NCBI RefSeq assembly: GCF_000685095.1
Contig: NZ_BAYE01000015.1
Coordinates: 89,545-153,544 of the forward strand
Reading direction: 5' to 3'
Length of the DNA stretch: 64,000 nt
Source: Paraburkholderia caledonica NBRC 102488
GTDB taxonomy: Bacteria > Pseudomonadota > Gammaproteobacteria > Burkholderiales > Burkholderiaceae
The notes under the pieces were generated by a model. That model saw nothing but the letters and a program-made list of their open reading frames with translations, did not search any database and was not told where the DNA came from. The stretch's first letter is position 1. Each line of letters begins with the position of its first letter. Both the position numbers and the translations under genes were made by a program. Shown one piece after another: positions 26,825 to 34,857 of the stretch.

Positions 26825-28519
26825 TCAGGCTTCGCGCGCTTCCTTGTTCTCCTTTCTCTCCTTGCCGTCGCGCAAATGCAGATACTGGGCCGCGCGCTGC
26901 GTAGCGACGATGATGAGCTTCATCGTTGCCCGCGTGGCGCCGACAAACAGTTTGCGTGCGATACGTTCGTCGAATGCATTGAAGTCGACTTCAGTGAGAA
27001 TCACGCAGGGCGCCGCCTGACCCTTGAAACGGTAGATCGATTCGAACAGAACATCGCCGTCGCGATATTCTGGATTGCCAAACAAATCATATTTCCCGGT
27101 AAAACTGCGCAGCCGATGCGGGCCGAGATGATCCTGCGCGGTCATCGCCGAGCCTTCGCGTCCGCGAAACGACAGCACCGCGATGTCCTGCTTGCGAAAG
27201 CCAAGCGACAGCGCCTGGGTGATCGCGCGCTTGGTTGCTTCGATGCTGCCCTCGGCGGCGTTCGCTTCGTCGTAGACGGACAGCGAAATGTCGGAGCCGT
27301 CGAATGGACTACCCGACGCGAGCGTCGCCGCAACAGGCACCGCTGCGCCGACCACGTCGCGCACGTAGTCGAGAATGTCGCGCGGGCTACGATAGTTGGT
27401 GGTCTCTTTTAGCGTGGTCCAGCCGGGCAGCGCTACCGGTTCGCGCATATAGAGATTCTGCAGCGGATCTTCGAGCCACCACCACGCGCCGCCCGGGCTT
27501 AGCAGGCGTTCGAGTGCGGCGACCCACGGCTCCTGAAAATCCTGTCCTTCGTCGACGATCAGCACGTCGAATTGCCAGCGCGCGTCGATCGGCGTTTCCG
27601 CAAACATCGCTTCGAGTTGATCGAATACCTGGCCTGACTCGAAATCGGGCTCGCGGCCAGCATCGCGCGCAATCCAGTCGCACAGTTGATGATAGTTCGC
27701 GACCTTCGCCTCGGGCGGCGCCACGCGCGAGATATGGTCAGCCAAAGGCCGGTTGAAGCACACATATAACGGACGCTGCCCACGCCCGACGGCGTCTTTC
27801 ATTACCTGCACCGCCAGTTGCGTCTTGCCGGAGCCTGCCGTGCCGATCACGCGCAGGCGAAACGGCGAGAATTCGAGCCGCCGCGCCCACGTTGCAAGAC
27901 CGCCCGCGAGGCGTGTGACGAGCGTGCCCGCCTGGCCGACGAGAGCACTTGCGTCCGGGGTGAGCGCGAGTTCATCGGCGAGAAAGTGGTGGATTTTTGA
28001 CGCGCATGGCAGGCGCGGCTCGTCGGCCGGCAGCGCGTCGCGAATCACCGCGGCGAGCCGGTCGCGGCGCGTCGCGTCGACGATCCGGGCAGGATTCACG
28101 CCTGCAATCGCGGCGTCCTTCACGATATGGTCGGGGCAATACAGCAACTCTTCGATGAAATAGGTGCCCGCGCCGAACGCGGCGGTAAAGCGCCGGTGCA
28201 ACCCTTCGATGGTATGCGCGAGCGCGATCGCCACGTTGCGCTCGGTCTGCAGATAAACCTTGACGAGCCCCTTCGGTGTTTCGCGCAGAAAGCCGGTCTT
28301 CTGTTCGACGATCATTACGCGCCCGGCCGGACTGACGATCACAAAATCGGCCTCGCCGAAGACAGAAAAGTTCTGGTTGAGCCGCGTCCAGTGTACGCCG
28401 TGATAGACCGTGTAATCGTCGGGGAGCGCCTGTTCCAGCAATGCGAGCGTTTCCCGCTCGCGCGACGCCGCGCCGGTGGCGGCGAGGCTCTTCCAGTCGT
28501 CGGGGACAATGCGGGCCAT
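26825..28519 (-). CDS. NERD-nuclease / superfamily 1 helicase fusion
   Basis: A 564-residue protein. The N-terminal nuclease-related domain has a restriction-like core: GEADFVIVSPAGRVMIVEQK, with Asp and the ExK triad residues. The C-terminal UvrD-like helicase has Walker A IGTAGSGKTQLA (about 227), Walker B VLIVDEGQDF (about 312), motif III-like WWWLEDPLQNLY and motif VI KLFVGATRATMK. The charged Lys/Glu tail is unusual. It could act in DNA repair or anti-phage defence; no partner defence genes sit beside it, so the role is open. Confidence 0.85.
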   Translation of the reverse strand: MARIVPDDWKSLAATGAASRERETLALLEQALPDDYTVYHGVHWTRLNQNFSVFGEADFVIVSPAGRVMIVEQKTGFLRETPKGLVKVYLQTERNVAIALAHTIEGLHRRFTAAFGAGTYFIEELLYCPDHIVKDAAIAGVNPARIVDATRRDRLAAVIRDALPADEPRLPCASKIHHFLADELALTPDASALVGQAGTLVTRLAGGLATWARRLEFSPFRLRVIGTAGSGKTQLAVQVMKDAVGRGQRPLYVCFNRPLADHISRVAPPEAKVANYHQLCDWIARDAGREPDFESGQVFDQLEAMFAETPIDARWQFDVLIVDEGQDFQEPWVAALERLLSPGGAWWWLEDPLQNLYMREPVALPGWTTLKETTNYRSPRDILDYVRDVVGAAVPVAATLASGSPFDGSDISLSVYDEANAAEGSIEATKRAITQALSLGFRKQDIAVLSFRGREGSAMTAQDHLGPHRLRSFTGKYDLFGNPEYRDGDVLFESIYRFKGQAAPCVILTEVDFNAFDERIARKLFVGATRATMKLIIVATQRAAQYLHLRDGKERKENKEAREA

Positions 28520-28710
28520 GCGGTGCCTCGTCGTATTTCGGTGCGCTCATTGTACGCAACGCATTGAGCGGCCGGCGCTCCGGCGTTCTGTTGCGAGATC
28601 GCCGCATCGCTGCGCACGCATCCAAACGTATGCGCATCGTGTATCGTTACTGGTTGAACGCCGAGCGCGATGCACGGCTTGCCAACTGTCGACAAAAAAG
28701 GATTAACCGG

Positions 28711-29337
28711 ATGATTACGATCTGGGGGCGCACGAATTCAGTCAACGTGCAAAAAGTCTTGTGGTGCTGCGATGAACTGGTGCTGCCGTACGAGCGCATC
28801 GACGCGGGCATGCAATTCGGCCGCAACAACGAGCCGGCGTACCTTTCAATGAACCCGACCGGCAAGATTCCCACGCTGGTCGACGACGACTTCGAACTGT
28901 GGGAATCGAATTCGATACTGCGTTACCTGGCGCTGCAGTACGGCGCGGGCAGTCCGCTGTATCCCGCCGAACCGCGGCTACGTGCGAGCATCGACCGCTG
29001 GCTGGACTGGTCGCTGTCCACGCTGCAACCGGCCGAGCGGCCGGTGTTCTGGGCGCTCGTGCGCACGCCGCCCGAACAGCGCGACGCGGCCAGGCTCGCC
29101 GAAGACATCCGCACCGTCACCGCGCTGTGGCAAATGCTCGACACGCATCTGCAAGGACGCTTCTTCCTTGAAAGCGACAAATTTACGCTGGCCGATATCG
29201 TGATCGGCGCGTATGCGAAACGGTGGTTCGGCCTGGACGGCGTGGAGCGTCCGCCGTTACCCAATTTGGAGCGCTGGTATTCGCGCATTGCGACCCGCCC
29301 GGGCTTCAAGAAATACGTCGACTTCCCGCTCACGTGA
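28711..29337 (+). CDS. Glutathione S-transferase
   Basis: A 208-residue cytosolic GST with a thioredoxin-fold N-terminal domain (TIWGRTNSVNVQKVLWCCDEL, then the cis-Pro/ESNSI glutathione-binding pattern in GKIPTLVDDDFELWESNSI) and an all-helical C-terminal domain (FTLADIVIGAYAKRWFGLDG). It is closest in pattern to the GstB/YliJ-like group. The ATG at 28711 is preceded by AAAAAGGAT. It stands between the divergent helicase gene and the Zur-like gene. The conjugation substrate is unknown. Confidence 0.9.
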   Translation: MITIWGRTNSVNVQKVLWCCDELVLPYERIDAGMQFGRNNEPAYLSMNPTGKIPTLVDDDFELWESNSILRYLALQYGAGSPLYPAEPRLRASIDRWLDWSLSTLQPAERPVFWALVRTPPEQRDAARLAEDIRTVTALWQMLDTHLQGRFFLESDKFTLADIVIGAYAKRWFGLDGVERPPLPNLERWYSRIATRPGFKKYVDFPLT

Positions 29338-29472
29338 ACTAGTGCGGGCAGCGGTGCGCAATCGGCGGAGCTGCGGAGCCGGTCTCCGTCGCCTGCTGTG
29401 AGCGCGTCCGGCGCGGCGACTCACGCCGACGTGGCAACAGGTTGGCAACAGGCGTTCGCCCTGGTTGGCCTT

Positions 29473-29478
29473 TATAAT
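29473..29478 (+). promoter_or_regulatory. -10 box immediately upstream of the Fur/Zur gene
   Basis: A perfect TATAAT 6 nt before the ATG at 29485. If used as a -10 element, transcription would start at or next to the start codon, giving a leaderless mRNA. No ribosome site is visible. Confidence 0.45.
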
Positions 29479-29484
29479 CGACGC

Positions 29485-30096
29485 ATGAAGAACGCCAAGC
29501 CCGCCGCCGCTACCGCCGCAAACCCAGCCAGTCCCACGCGCACGGAGAAAACCGCAGCTTCCGCCGATGCCGTTGCTCAGGCGCCGGGGCACACGCACGG
29601 CGACTCGCCCGAAGCCGCGCTGGCTCTCGCGGAAGAGTACTGCCGCGAACGCGGCGAGAAGCTCACGCCGATTCGCCGCAAAGTGCTCGAATTGCTGCTG
29701 AACTCGGGACGCGCCACCAAAGCGTATTCGCTGCTCGACGACATGCGCCAGATTCATCCGGGCTCTGCGCCGCCCACGGTTTATCGTGCGCTCGACTTTC
29801 TGCTGTCAGCAGGTCTCGTGCATCGGATCGAATCGATCAATGCATTTACGGTGTGCCACGATCTGACGCAATGTCAGCATGGCATTCTGGTGGTTTGCCA
29901 GCAGTGCGGCAACGTCACTGAACTGCATCAGCCGAAGCTGCGCCAGGCGCTCGTCGCGCAAATCGAAGATGCCGGTTACCGGATCGCAAGCGACGAAATC
30001 GAACTGAAGGGATTGTGTTCCGCATGTCAGGCGGCAGAGGCGGCCGCAGCGGCTGTGCCGAAGACAGGATCGACGGCGCCCGTTGCGGCTAAATAG
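29485..30096 (+). CDS. Fur-family transcriptional regulator, Zur-like
   Basis: 203 residues. A winged-helix DNA-binding domain (LTPIRRKVLELLLNSGRATKAYSLLDDM; PPTVYRALDFLLSAGLVHRI) is followed by a metal-binding domain with CxxC pairs CQQCGN and CSAC and the HDLTQCQHGI loop. Two CxxC structural zinc sites and no classical HHxHH iron motif favour Zur over Fur. The N-terminus carries an extra Ala/Thr-rich tail of about 45 residues, and an Ala-rich C-tail follows the last Cys pair. It probably represses zinc uptake genes, none of which are adjacent. Confidence 0.87.
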   Translation: MKNAKPAAATAANPASPTRTEKTAASADAVAQAPGHTHGDSPEAALALAEEYCRERGEKLTPIRRKVLELLLNSGRATKAYSLLDDMRQIHPGSAPPTVYRALDFLLSAGLVHRIESINAFTVCHDLTQCQHGILVVCQQCGNVTELHQPKLRQALVAQIEDAGYRIASDEIELKGLCSACQAAEAAAAAVPKTGSTAPVAAK

Positions 30097-30157
30097 CGGC
30101 AATGTGTTGTGCTTGCGGCGCAAAGCCTTTGACGCTTCGCGCCGCGTTGTAACCTGC

Positions 30158-30679
30158 TCAGCGGGCTCCGCGTGCACCAATGGCGTCGTGCAGCAGAGTT
30201 ACCAGATCTTCCGGTAACGCCGGTTTGGTCATGAAATGCTGGAAGCCTTCGCCGATACTTCGCAGACGGTAAGCGTCGTCGGTATGTCCCGTCAGCGCCA
30301 CCGCTACCGAAGGCGCGTGATCGCCGCGAATCTCGTGATCACGCAGCCGCTGGATCAGATAGAAGCCGTCCATGGCGGGCAGTTCGAGGTCGCATACAAC
30401 CGCATCCGGCAGCAGCCGGACGGCCGCTTCGACGCCCTCTTCCGCATCCGCCACGGCAACGACGTTTGCCCCTTCCGCTTCCAGCAACAAGGTCAGCGAT
30501 TCCCGGCTGTCCGGGTCGTCTTCTACGAGCACGATCGTGGCCTGATCGAGTCTCATTGCTCCGTTCATTTTATGTTGTTGCTCTAAAAATCCGGTCAGGC
30601 CGTCAGGCTTGGCCAATGTGTCGCCCTGCTGGGAGGGTTGCTTGCCGCCGATTTGCGCGGCCGCGAAATTGCTGTTCAT
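30158..30679 (-). CDS. Single-domain response regulator
   Basis: A 173-residue protein consisting of a receiver domain (about 47-170) after a flexible Gln-rich N-terminal tail. Acidic pair VLVEDDPDS, phosphoacceptor Asp in VVCDLELPAMDG, Thr in VALTGHTD and Lys in MTKPALPEDL are all present. There is no output domain, so it acts by protein interaction or as a phosphorelay intermediate, possibly with a hybrid kinase such as 23275-25125. Internal ATGs at 30568 and 30556 would remove the tail and are possible starts. Confidence 0.85.
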   Translation of the reverse strand: MNSNFAAAQIGGKQPSQQGDTLAKPDGLTGFLEQQHKMNGAMRLDQATIVLVEDDPDSRESLTLLLEAEGANVVAVADAEEGVEAAVRLLPDAVVCDLELPAMDGFYLIQRLRDHEIRGDHAPSVAVALTGHTDDAYRLRSIGEGFQHFMTKPALPEDLVTLLHDAIGARGAR

Positions 30680-31012
30680 GGTTCGGACTCGAATTCATGT
30701 GCCGAGTTGCAAAAAAGGCCCACGATTGTAGACATGACCCCTGCAACGCGCGCACAGTAACGCGCCAAAATTGCACGCCAATGAAAAAACGGCTCCCGCC
30801 GTCCGTCTCCACGGCGACCGGGGCCGACACCCGATTCGCCGCGGCGGCATAGGCGATTGATTGCTTTCACTTGTCGCCGCGGCGTCTTTTCGTCATTCCT
30901 GCCGATTTCTTCTGCGACGCCAGCAGCCCCGTTGCCCGGCGTTCGCATTTACCCCACTGGTAGCACGTTATGTGCCGCGCATGGCAAGGCATGCAACAGG
31001 TAAGTTGCATGG
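30680..31012. other. Intergenic region between receiver gene and TetR remnant
   Basis: About 330 bp with no supported gene. It ends with an operator-like perfect inverted repeat (30990-31011) touching the end of the TetR pseudogene. Confidence 0.4.
30990..31011. promoter_or_regulatory. Operator-like inverted repeat next to the TetR remnant
   Basis: CATGCAAC (30990-30997), AGGTAA, GTTGCATG (31004-31011): perfect 8-bp arms with a 6-bp spacer, the geometry of a TetR-family operator. No T-run follows. Confidence 0.4.
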
Positions 31013-31698
31013 TTAACCAATTTTCTCCGGACTAATGCCCTGCACGAGAAGCGCCACCGCGTGGCGGGCGATCTGGTCGCCGCCAATCAGGCGACGTTTG
31101 GGGTCGCGGCAAGCGACGTCTTCTGATTTGCGTCGCCGGAACGCTCCTGCATGCGCTGACGCAGCAGGCCGCTATCGCTGATGACTTCGCGCACCCACAG
31201 CGACGGAAACCACGGCCGCTCGACCCAGCCTGCACCATGCGCTGTGCGTGCTGCGTGATCGCCGCGACGGGATCCGTCGGCATGCTCCTGGAACGGCACG
31301 CCGAGACTCGCGCGCAACGGGCCGAAGCGCTCCTCGATGAGCACGTCGAGCGGTTGCTCACGCGTCTTGAAGTAGTAATGCATCATGGCCGGCGTGAAGC
31401 CCGCCTCGCGGGCAATCTCGCCGAGCGTCGTATCGACGATGCCTTGCCGCGCGAACAGCACGAGCGCCGCGTCGAGCAGACGATTGCGCTGCTCCGCTCC
31501 GCGCGAAGCGCCCGGCGGCCTGCCAGGCCGTCTTGAAGATGCGCCCTCTGACGCGGTTTTTGCCAGGCCGCCTGTCGCGGGATCTGCGGCAACCGCCGCC
31601 GTTTGCCTCGCGCGCTTGCGCGGTTTCGCCGCAGAGCCGCTACCCCCGGAAGTCTTCGTGCCGCTCGTCTTCTTATCGACTGATGGAATTCTTGGCAT
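31013..31698 (-). pseudogene. Degraded TetR-family regulator
   Basis: The N-terminal HTH is intact (RLLDAALVLFARQGIVDTTL, EIAREAGFTPAMMHYYF), after a long Lys/Pro-rich tail from MPRIPS. The frame then shifts twice: DPVAAITQHAQRMVQ is encoded in a second frame near 31235-31285 before the first frame resumes with VERPWFPSLWVREV. A frame change near 31100 is needed to reach a proper TetR C-terminus, LIGGDQIARHAVALLVQG, ending at the TAA at 31013. The C-terminal ligand domain is also shorter than normal, suggesting an internal deletion. It cannot give a normal full-length repressor. Confidence 0.8.
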
Positions 31699-31732
31699 TG
31701 CACTCGTTTGACGCCCGAGAGAATGTCGCACA

Positions 31733-32296
31733 TGGCGCTGGATTTTCTCTATCGACCTGCCGCTCGGCATCGTCTCGCTGGCTGTGATCGGCGCGGTCTT
31801 CAAGCCGCGTCTGCATCACGTCAAGCACAACATCGACTAGATGGGCGCTGCGTTTCTTGCAGGCGCACTCACCTGCATCATTCTGTTCACGAGCCAGGGC
31901 GGCACGATCTTGCCGTGGTCGTCGCCGCAATTGTGGATCACGCTCGGCATGGGGCTCGTCGCGATCTGGGGGTTCATCCACGAAGAACGAAGCGCGGCTG
32001 AACCGATCAAGCCACTCGAACTTTTCAGGCAACGCACGTTTTTGCTGAGCAGTCTGATCGGCTTTATCGTGGGCGTGTCGATGTTCGGCTCCGTGACGTT
32101 TTTGCCGCTCTATCTGCAAGTGGTCAAAGGCTCCGCACCGACAGAAGCCGGCATGCAGATGCTGCCGACGATGGGCGGCCTGTTCGTCATGTGGATGGTG
32201 ACAGGTCGTCTGATCAGCAAAATTGGCCGCTATCGCATGTTCCCTATTGCGGGCACCTTGCTCGTGGCGATCGCCATGATGCTACTCGCGCGCCTC
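31733..32296 (+). pseudogene. Fragment of a DHA2-family (EmrB-like) efflux transporter
   Basis: Reading from 31733 gives WRWIFSIDLPLGIVSLAVIG, then PRLHHVKHNID, an in-frame TAG at 31838, then MGAAFLAGALTCIILFTSQGG ... FLPLYLQVVKGSAPTEAGMQ ... MLLARL, a clear middle part of a 14-TM DHA2 multidrug exporter. About the first 170 and last 150 or more residues are missing. The fragment is divergent from, and only 35 bp away from, the start of the TetR pseudogene, as expected of a decayed TetR-efflux pair whose intergenic DNA and transporter 5' end were deleted. Confidence 0.85.
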
Positions 32297-32627
32297 ATGG
32301 AAATATTGATTGCGTGCGCCCGAAATTCGTCTGCGAAATGCGCGCGCCATACCACAAAAAGAATCGCGCGCGTTCGTCCTCATGGTGTGCGCGATCATTC
32401 GTCCTACCTGGTAATGTGCGCTAGCGCACACAACATAGGGTCGATCGTCCATTGACGTCCGTCTCGAAACGCCACATATTGAAACGGACGGCATGCAAGC
32501 ATCGCTCGCTTGCCTGCCCGGACTCTCTGGCGCATGTAGATCGTGGTTTCCGCGGATACCCATACCGCTTCAAGCGCGATCGGAAGCATGCCGTAACGGC
32601 ATTGTTTTCCTCAGTTGGAGCCATAGC
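32297..32627. other. Intergenic region after the DHA2 fragment
   Basis: About 330 bp. The frame of the DHA2 fragment runs on to 32455 but loses any transporter-like sequence. No gene or RNA is recognised. It probably holds the promoter for the zinc-ribbon gene. Confidence 0.4.
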
Positions 32628-33677
32628 ATGTCCACTCAGACCTTAGCCGGCGATCGCTTTCCGACGCCATGCAAACAATGTGGCGGTGCGCTTTACCGGC
32701 GAGTGGATCATTGCCCGTATTGCGGCTCGGTTCATCCGCTCGATGCCGACGCACGCGCACCTGTGCGCAGCGCGCTGCACGAGAGTCGAGCCAGCACGCT
32801 GAGCATGTCGATGTTGAACGACGGTTTCGGCGCGCCGGCGCTCAACGAGCCCGACTTCCCCGGCGGCGCATTGCATGCCGGCCTCAACCTCGCTCCGGCA
32901 GGCGCGCTTCAGGCGTCTTCGTCGTCGCTGCTTTCGCCCGACACGCCGCTGTTGCCCGTTGCCGATCCTGCCGAACTGCCGCATCGCGCGGCTCTGCGCA
33001 TGCGCCACGCGGTACTCGCGACCGCGACCATTGTCGCCGCGGGCCTGGCGTATGTCGGCTACGCGCTATTCAACGACAGCCGCGACCTGCATTCCGGCAA
33101 CGGCGAGCAGTCTGCAGAAACCGCCCACGACGCCAGAACGACAACAGGTACCATCGCGCGATACTCGCCCGATCAGGCAGCCGACTCGCGCATCGCTGCG
33201 ATGCCCGGCAAATCCACCGGCACAGAAGGCGTGCGAAACGCCGTACAGGCAATACCGGCCGCTGTACCGATCGCGGTGGTTTCAGCGAAACCGGCCACAC
33301 CGCAATTCCGCGACGGCGCGCAAGCCCTGCGGGCGGCCCGCACCGCATTGCGCGCCAACGATCTGAGCGCGGCGCAAGCGGCCTTGGGCGCAGCGCAATC
33401 GCTGCAACCCGAGAGCAGCGACGCGCAAAGTCTCGCCGCCGAATTGAAACCGTTGACCGCGCGCCGCGACGCCGCGTTGCTGGCGGCGCAGATGTGCGCG
33501 GACCAGCAAACATGGCCGTGCGCGCGGGAGCATGCGAACGAGGCGCTGGCGCTAGACACCGGCAGCGACACGGCAAAGACGATCCTCGAGCGTGTGATTC
33601 GCGAAACCGGCTGGGCGCCGCTCAGTTCGCAGACAACCAGCAATGCCAGGCTGCCGCGGCAGCCTGCCGTCCAATAG
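32628..33677 (+). CDS. Zinc-ribbon, single-TM protein with TPR-like periplasmic part
   Basis: 349 residues. An N-terminal zinc ribbon (CKQCGG ... CPYCGS, about residues 15-36) precedes a Ser/Ala/Pro-rich linker, one membrane helix (about 127-147, VLATATIVAAGLAYVGYALF), then a presumed periplasmic region whose last third is TPR-like (QALRAARTALRANDLSAAQA; CAREHANEALALDTGSD). TTGGAG lies 7 nt before the ATG. It is 58 bp upstream of the TAXI binding-protein gene and probably cotranscribed. I do not recognise a named family; the topology suggests a sensor or scaffold. Confidence 0.75.
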   Translation: MSTQTLAGDRFPTPCKQCGGALYRRVDHCPYCGSVHPLDADARAPVRSALHESRASTLSMSMLNDGFGAPALNEPDFPGGALHAGLNLAPAGALQASSSSLLSPDTPLLPVADPAELPHRAALRMRHAVLATATIVAAGLAYVGYALFNDSRDLHSGNGEQSAETAHDARTTTGTIARYSPDQAADSRIAAMPGKSTGTEGVRNAVQAIPAAVPIAVVSAKPATPQFRDGAQALRAARTALRANDLSAAQAALGAAQSLQPESSDAQSLAAELKPLTARRDAALLAAQMCADQQTWPCAREHANEALALDTGSDTAKTILERVIRETGWAPLSSQTTSNARLPRQPAVQ

Positions 33678-33735
33678 TTCGGATACCGAATTTAATGGCT
33701 GGAAAATTGCCAACCCGACCCGATAGGTGCAGACC

Positions 33736-34809
33736 ATGCTAAAGAGATTTCTGACGGGATGGCTAGGAGCGATGCTGCTGATCACGTCTTCGCTGCTGAG
33801 TGCCGAACCCGCGCACTACAAGATCGTCACGGGCCCCGAACGCGGCACCTACATTCAGATCGGTCAGGACCTGTCGAAATGGGTCGCGCAGCCGGCGGGC
33901 ATCGATCTCGCCGTGGTCGCGTCGAAGGGGTCAGCCGAGAACGTGCAGCGCATGCGCTTCGAGCCGGGCGTGAAACTCGCGCTGGTGCAGTCCGACGTGT
34001 ATCAGGCGTACATCGACATGGCCAACTCGGGCAATCCCGACGCCGGTACCGCGATCCGCCCGCTGCGCCTCATCATGCCGCTTTACGACGAAGAGATTAA
34101 CGTCGTAGTCCGCGCGGATTCGCCGCTCAAAAGTCTAGGCGACATCAGGGACAAGACCATCAGCGTCGGCCTGCTCGGCAGCGGGACCGCGCAATCGGCG
34201 ACTACCCTGTATCGCCTTATGTTCGGTCAGCCTATTCCCGAACAGAACGTCCAGCACCTGAGCAACGAAGACGCACTGGCCGCATTGATCGTCAAGAAAG
34301 TGGACGTCGCGATCATCGTGGTCGGCCAGCCCGCAAAGCTGTTCAACGATATGAACCCGGAACTGCTGCAGCAGATCCGTCTGCTGAAAGCCGAGCCCAC
34401 GGCACCCGAAACCGTCCGTGCGAAGCAGACCTATTTCCCCGCCACGATCCGGGCGAGCAGCTATCCGAACTGGCTGAAAGAAGACGTGCCGACGCTGACG
34501 GTCAAGGCCTTCCTCGTCACCTATGACTATGGTCTGCGCGATACCGTGGGCAACCTGAATCATTTTGCCGACTCGCTATGCGCGAACTTCGACAATCTGC
34601 AGGAGCACGGGCATCCGAAATGGAAACAGGTCAAGCTGGAATTGCCCAGCCTCGTGCGTGGTTGGAAATATTACCCGCCTGTAGAGAAGCATTTACGCGC
34701 GTGCCTTGCAAACCGGAGTGCAGGCATCAACGCGGCCGCGGCTCAGGTCTCGGAAAAGCCGCGTAGCAACTGTACGAGTCAGGAACGCCTGCTTCTGCTG
34801 TGCAAGTAA
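33736..34809 (+). CDS. TAXI-family TRAP-type solute-binding protein (orphan)
   Basis: A 357-residue exported binding protein: signal peptide MLKRFLTGWLGAMLLITSSL then HYKIVTGPERGTYIQIGQDL, the TAXI hallmark, with the SKGSAENVQRM and ALVQSDVYQAY loops. The family normally delivers substrates such as glutamate to a fused DctQM permease, but no TRAP permease is encoded nearby. A C-terminal extension with three cysteines (ACLANRS; NCTS; LLLCK) is unusual. ATG 33736 gives the clean signal peptide; a GTG at 33727 is an alternative. It is likely cotranscribed with the zinc-ribbon membrane protein. Confidence 0.85.
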   Translation: MLKRFLTGWLGAMLLITSSLLSAEPAHYKIVTGPERGTYIQIGQDLSKWVAQPAGIDLAVVASKGSAENVQRMRFEPGVKLALVQSDVYQAYIDMANSGNPDAGTAIRPLRLIMPLYDEEINVVVRADSPLKSLGDIRDKTISVGLLGSGTAQSATTLYRLMFGQPIPEQNVQHLSNEDALAALIVKKVDVAIIVVGQPAKLFNDMNPELLQQIRLLKAEPTAPETVRAKQTYFPATIRASSYPNWLKEDVPTLTVKAFLVTYDYGLRDTVGNLNHFADSLCANFDNLQEHGHPKWKQVKLELPSLVRGWKYYPPVEKHLRACLANRSAGINAAAAQVSEKPRSNCTSQERLLLLCK

Positions 34810-34857
34810 TGCATGCGAATGCGGAGCGGCAATGCATCAGCAGCGATCCTGCTGCGA

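Noticed and set aside
29432..29452. Direct repeat TGGCAACAGG (11-bp period) upstream of the Zur-like gene as a Zur box
   Set aside because: It does not resemble the palindromic AT-rich Zur sites known to me; two copies of a 10-mer are too little evidence.
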